Source: CAYLMM01 sp964384825
GTDB taxonomy: Bacteria > Krumholzibacteriota > Krumholzibacteriia > LZORAL124-64-63
Direction of reading: 5' to 3'
Length of the DNA: 8,832 bases
Assembly: GCA_964384825.1 (NCBI GenBank)
Contig: CAYLMM010000076.1
Coordinates: 1 to 8,832, forward strand
Shown here: positions 5,999-8,832 of the stretch, piece by piece
Layout: each line of letters starts with the position of its first letter
Numbering within the stretch: the stretch's first letter is position 1
The notes under the pieces: model-generated
Databases searched by the model: none
What the model was told of the DNA's origin: nothing
The model's input: only the letters and a program-made list of their open reading frames with translations
Program-made: the position numbers and the translations under genes

Positions 5999-6709
5999 CT
6001 AGGGGTGACTCCAGCTGATTTCCTTCAGCGGCACGCCGGCGTCGACCAGGCTCTTGATCAGGCCGTGGCTCAGCTTGTCGGTCACGCCCCGGTGATGCAG
6101 GCGCAGCTGCAGATGGACGGTCGTGCGCCCGGTTTCGTAGTCGCGGTCCATGTCGTAGAAGATGATCCGCACCCGCGGCCCCTTGACCGTGTCGACGATC
6201 AGCGCAGGGTCGGTGTCCAGGTCGGTCACCACCTTCAGGGCGCGGTAGTTGTCCTTGCGGTAGCCGCGCTCGGCGTAGTTCAGCAGCATCAGGCCGAGCA
6301 GGGCCAGGGCCGTGGCGACGGCGGCCAGCACGTAGTATCCGGCTCCGGCGGCCATGCCGATCGCGGCCACGACCCACAGCGTGGCCGCGGTGGTCAGGCC
6401 GCGGACGGTGAATCCTTCCTTGAGGATCGTGCCCGCGCCCAGGAAACCGATGCCCGTGACCACCTGGGCGGCGATCCGGCCCGGGTCGGCGAAGCGGCCC
6501 ACCGTACCGGCCTGGACGTTCACCTGCGCGGCCACCATCTCCGACATGACCATGAACAATCCCGCGCCCAGGGCCACCAGCATGTGGGTGCGCAGGCCTG
6601 CGGCCCGGCCGTGGACGTCGCGTTCGAGGCCCACCAGGCCGCCCAGCAGGGCGGCGGCGACCAGTCTGATCAGCAGGTGCCCGGAATCGGGGGAGATCAT
6701 TTCCATCAT
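5999..6709 (-). CDS. MgtC/SapB-family inner-membrane protein
   Basis: Membrane protein of 236 residues. The N-terminal MgtC domain has hydrophobic segments near 12-28, 43-60, 79-95, 106-124 and 126-145. Family motifs are GGLVGLERDVHGRAAGLRTH (residues 23-42), VVTGIGFLGAGTI (83-95) and GLTTAATLWVVAAIGMA (104-120). A soluble, probably cytoplasmic, ACT-like C-terminal domain spans about 155-236. Family members are linked to growth at low magnesium, intracellular survival and modulation of ATP synthase; none of these can be confirmed here. The start ATG at 6709 overlaps the upstream methyltransferase stop (ATGA, 6709-6706), so translation is likely coupled. A second in-frame ATG at 6706 is equally well placed relative to AAAGGA. 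Nothing is truncated. Confidence 0.9.
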   Translation of the reverse strand: MMEMISPDSGHLLIRLVAAALLGGLVGLERDVHGRAAGLRTHMLVALGAGLFMVMSEMVAAQVNVQAGTVGRFADPGRIAAQVVTGIGFLGAGTILKEGFTVRGLTTAATLWVVAAIGMAAGAGYYVLAAVATALALLGLMLLNYAERGYRKDNYRALKVVTDLDTDPALIVDTVKGPRVRIIFYDMDRDYETGRTTVHLQLRLHHRGVTDKLSHGLIKSLVDAGVPLKEISWSHP

Positions 6710-7545
6710 CGTTCCTTTCCTGTGCGGTTTCTTTGCCGGACCGCCTCATAGAGGACCAGGGCCGCCGACACGCCCACGTTCAGCGAATCGGCGGCGCCGA
6801 GCATCGGGATGCGCACCAGGCGGCCGGCGGACGCGAGCCACGCGTCGTCCAGGCCGGTGTCCTCGGCGCCCATGACCAGGGCCGTCGGTCCGGCGAGGTC
6901 GGCTTCGGTGTAGATATCTTCCGCGTCCGGCGTCGTGGCGACCACGGCGATGCCGCGGTCGGCCAGAAAAACTCGCGCCGCGACGGGGTCGGTCTCGACG
7001 GTCGGGACGCTGAACACCGCCCCGGTCGAGGCCCGCAGCGTGTTGGGATTGGCCAGGTCGGTGCCCCGGCCGCAGACCAGCACCGCGTCGACGCCCGCCC
7101 CGTCGGCGGTGCGCAGGACCGCCCCGAGGTTGCCGGGCTTCTCCAGCCCGTCGAGCACCAGCAGCAGGGGCCGCCGCGGCAGTTCGAGATCCTCGAGGGA
7201 CTTGCCCGGATGCGGCGCGACGACCAGCAGGCCGGCCGGATTGTCGCGGTAGGACGCGCGGACCATGACGTGCGGCGCCAGTTCCACCATCTCGCAGCGT
7301 CCGGCTGCGGCGGCGGTCTTCAGCTCGGCCAGCAGTTCGATGCCGGGCGCCGGCCCGCGCCGGAGCTGGTCGAGGCAGTAATAGACCGTCCGGAAGGGAT
7401 GCCCGGCGCGCCAGGCGCGCTGGATCACCCGGGGCTCCTCGATCAGCGTCAGCCCGGTCGCATCGCGCTCCTTGCGGTCGCGCAGCCCGACCAGCCGCTT
7501 GACGCGGGGGTTCTGCAGGCTGGTGATGCGCTCCGGCGCGTTCAT
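6706..7545 (-). CDS. SpoU/TrmH-family RNA 2'-O-ribose methyltransferase
   Basis: SAM-dependent methyltransferase of the SPOUT (alpha/beta knot) class that 2'-O-methylates rRNA or tRNA. In 279 residues it carries an N-terminal substrate-binding domain (about 1-110, beginning ITSLQNPRVK) and the catalytic knot domain with all three motifs: motif 1 EKPGNLGAVLRTADGAG (135-151; N139, R145), motif 2 VMGAEDTGLDD (224-234; E228) and motif 3 IPMLGAADSLNVGVSAALV (247-264; S254, N256). The architecture resembles RlmB or TsnR-like enzymes, but the target nucleotide cannot be assigned. The segment LIEEPRVI has Glu where LIEG is usual. ATG 7545 overlaps the thioesterase stop as ATGA (7545-7542) and its own stop overlaps the MgtC start, so it sits in the middle of a coupled operon. 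Confidence 0.93.
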   Translation of the reverse strand: MNAPERITSLQNPRVKRLVGLRDRKERDATGLTLIEEPRVIQRAWRAGHPFRTVYYCLDQLRRGPAPGIELLAELKTAAAAGRCEMVELAPHVMVRASYRDNPAGLLVVAPHPGKSLEDLELPRRPLLLVLDGLEKPGNLGAVLRTADGAGVDAVLVCGRGTDLANPNTLRASTGAVFSVPTVETDPVAARVFLADRGIAVVATTPDAEDIYTEADLAGPTALVMGAEDTGLDDAWLASAGRLVRIPMLGAADSLNVGVSAALVLYEAVRQRNRTGKER

Positions 7546-7979
7546 GCCGCTTTCCCGTCGCCCAGGGCCTCGGCCGCCGCCGCGGGCAGGGGCCGGATCC
7601 GCCGCGTGCGGTAGTCGAAGGCCGCCATCCCGTTCTCGACCAGGGCGATCTCGGCTCCGTCGGCCGGGCGCGTGACCCGGAAGAAGAGCCGGAAGCCGGC
7701 GCGGCCGATCTCTCCGGCCGCGGCCTCGAAGCGCAGGATGTCGCCGGCGAAGGCCTCGCCCCGGTAGACCGCCGCGGCGTCGCCCATGATCAGCGGGACG
7801 CCGCCGCAGTCCAGTTCGCTCAGGCCGCGCGAGGCCAGGAAGGCGACCCGCGCCTCGTGGATCAGCGAAAGCAGGGTGTCGTTGCCCAGGTGGCCGCCGT
7901 AGTTGACGTCGGTGGTGCGGACGGCCTGATCGATCCGGAAGGGGTAGGCTTCCCGGGGTTTCAGCTGCAAGCGGGGCAT
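7542..7979 (-). CDS. Acyl-CoA thioesterase, 4HBT hotdog fold
   Basis: Single hotdog-domain protein of 145 residues, probably hydrolysing an acyl-CoA or acyl-ACP thioester in the cytosol. The 4HBT signature lies at residues 22-48: TDVNYGGHLGND (candidate catalytic D24, then N26, GGH 28-30 and N33) followed by a helix with the HEARVAFL motif (41-48). The central strands VYRGEAFAGDILRFEA and FRLFFRVTR are typical. Substrate is unknown. ATG 7979 has GGGAG about ten bases upstream. It is the first gene of the cluster with the SpoU, MgtC and CYTH genes; only about 32 bases separate it from the preceding hairpin, and no clear promoter is visible there, so transcription may come from read-through. 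Confidence 0.87.
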   Translation of the reverse strand: MPRLQLKPREAYPFRIDQAVRTTDVNYGGHLGNDTLLSLIHEARVAFLASRGLSELDCGGVPLIMGDAAAVYRGEAFAGDILRFEAAAGEIGRAGFRLFFRVTRPADGAEIALVENGMAAFDYRTRRIRPLPAAAAEALGDGKAA

Positions 7980-8011
7980 GTCGTTCGTCTCCCGGAAATT
8001 CCGCGGCGGCG

Positions 8012-8044
8012 CGGGAGGGGCCGCTGCTGCGGCGGCCCCTCCCG
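8012..8044 (-). terminator. Strong GC hairpin after the nucleoside transporter
   Basis: A perfect 13-bp stem pairs 8012-8024 with 8032-8044 around a 7-base loop, ending nine bases past the transporter stop. In the minus direction no proper U tract follows (the nearest is GGAATTTCC some 14 bases on), so it may terminate partially, attenuate, or protect the mRNA 3' end. Confidence 0.6.
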
Positions 8045-8052
8045 ATGACCGC

Positions 8053-8832
8053 TCAAAGGGTCAGGATGCCGGCGATCGTCGCGGTCAGCCACGAGGCCAT
8101 CGCGCCGCCGAACATCGCCTTCAGTCCGAATCGGGCCACGTCGCCGCGCCGCTCGGGCGCGATGCCGCCGATGCCGCCGATCTGGATCGCGATGCTCGAG
8201 AAGTTGGCGAATCCGCAGAGGGCGTAGGTGGCGATCACGATGCTGCGGGGCGAAAGCAGGCCGGCCTCGACCGCCTTCTGCAGTTCGACGTAGGCCACGA
8301 ACTCGTTGACCGCGATCTTGGTTCCCAACAGGTTGCCGAAGGCCGCGGCCTCGCTCCAGGGCACGCCCAGCGTCCAGCTCAGCGGGGCGAAGATCCAGCC
8401 GAAGACCTGCTGCAGCGAGGTGTGCAGGAATCCCAGGCCGTAGTTGACCATCGCCACCAGGGCCACGAAGGCCAGCAGCATGGCGCCCACGTTGGCGGCC
8501 AGCTTCAGGCCGACCGAGGCGCCGCCCGCCGCGGCGTCGATCAGGTTCGAGTACTCCTGCGGCACGCTCAGCCGGACGTGGCCGGCGGTCGGCGATTTCT
8601 CGATCTCGGGGAACATCACCTTGGCGATGACCAGGGCGGCCGGAGCCGACATCACGCTGGCGGCCAGCAGGTGGCCCGCGTCGACGCCGAAGCGCACGTA
8701 GGCCGCCATCACCCCGCCCGCGACGGTCGCGAAGCCGCCGCACATCACCGCCATGATCTCGGAGTTGGTCATCGTCTTGATGTAGGGCCGGATCACCAGC
8801 GGGGCCTCGGTCTGGCCGACGAAGATGTTGGC
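8053..8832 (-). CDS. nupC: Concentrative nucleoside transporter (CNT/NupC family), C-terminal part
   Basis: Inner-membrane H+ or Na+ coupled nucleoside importer; only the last 259 codons are in the window and the frame runs open through the right edge. The first visible residues, NIFVGQTEAPLVIRPYI, are the CNT signature. An apparent GTG start at 8796 lies inside this motif and is a valine codon. Further hallmarks are FGNLLGTKIAVNEFVAY, the ALCGFANFSSIAIQIGG segment, and several hydrophobic spans, including VGAMLLAFVALVAMVNYGLG and the C-terminal ASWLTATIAGILTL. CNT proteins are usually about 400 residues or a little more, so roughly 150 or more are missing upstream of the window. Nothing visible is damaged. 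Ion specificity is undetermined. Confidence 0.94.
   Translation of the reverse strand, partial: ANIFVGQTEAPLVIRPYIKTMTNSEIMAVMCGGFATVAGGVMAAYVRFGVDAGHLLAASVMSAPAALVIAKVMFPEIEKSPTAGHVRLSVPQEYSNLIDAAAGGASVGLKLAANVGAMLLAFVALVAMVNYGLGFLHTSLQQVFGWIFAPLSWTLGVPWSEAAAFGNLLGTKIAVNEFVAYVELQKAVEAGLLSPRSIVIATYALCGFANFSSIAIQIGGIGGIAPERRGDVARFGLKAMFGGAMASWLTATIAGILTL

Noticed and set aside
5976..6749. Upstream in-frame extension of the CYTH protein
   Set aside because: It overlaps the whole MgtC gene in another frame and has a biased Arg/Gly/Pro composition; the CYTH fold starts at the ATG at 5975.

Overview
This window looks like a chromosomal segment of a high-GC bacterium (about two thirds G+C by eye) with an anaerobic or microaerophilic lifestyle. 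That reading rests on gene content: ferredoxin-bearing P-loop ATPases with a NifX-like protein, rubrerythrin, and a peroxiredoxin that appears to use selenocysteine. Start sites carry conventional AGGAGG-type ribosome binding sites. I cannot assign a phylum. Coding density is high, with no gene-free stretch longer than about 220 bases and no RNA gene, mobile element or CRISPR array recognised.

Layout. Bases 1-2094 (+ strand) hold a tight three-gene operon: two tandem MinD/Mrp-type ATPases, each with an inserted 2x[4Fe-4S] ferredoxin domain, then a small NifX/NifB-family (orange-protein-like) protein. Everything downstream is on the minus strand, meeting this operon at a bidirectional hairpin terminator (2123-2150). 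In minus-strand order from the right edge: a concentrative nucleoside transporter (8053-8832, N-terminus outside the window); a hairpin; a four-gene cluster of hotdog thioesterase, SpoU-family RNA methyltransferase, MgtC-family membrane protein and CYTH-domain protein, with two ATGA overlaps; then a rubrerythrin plus NAD-type malic enzyme pair with its own terminator; and finally the peroxiredoxin at 2188-2892.

The most notable item is the peroxiredoxin. Its reading frame is interrupted by one TGA (2641-2643) exactly where the peroxidatic cysteine of the P-x3-T-x2-C motif belongs. The frame then continues, fully peroxiredoxin-like, to a normal C-terminus. The mRNA just after the UGA folds into a perfect 7-bp hairpin with a GGUC loop beginning 17 nt after the codon, which fits the bacterial SECIS rules. 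A gene caller would split this into two fragments or call it a pseudogene; it is better read as one selenoprotein. It also lacks the usual C-terminal resolving cysteine and has two well-supported start codons.

Together, the rubrerythrin and seleno-peroxiredoxin suggest peroxide defence in an oxygen-sensitive cell, and the adjacent malic enzyme could supply reducing equivalents. The ATPase/NifX operon suggests assembly or handling of an Fe-S or Mo/Cu-type cofactor whose target is not in the window.
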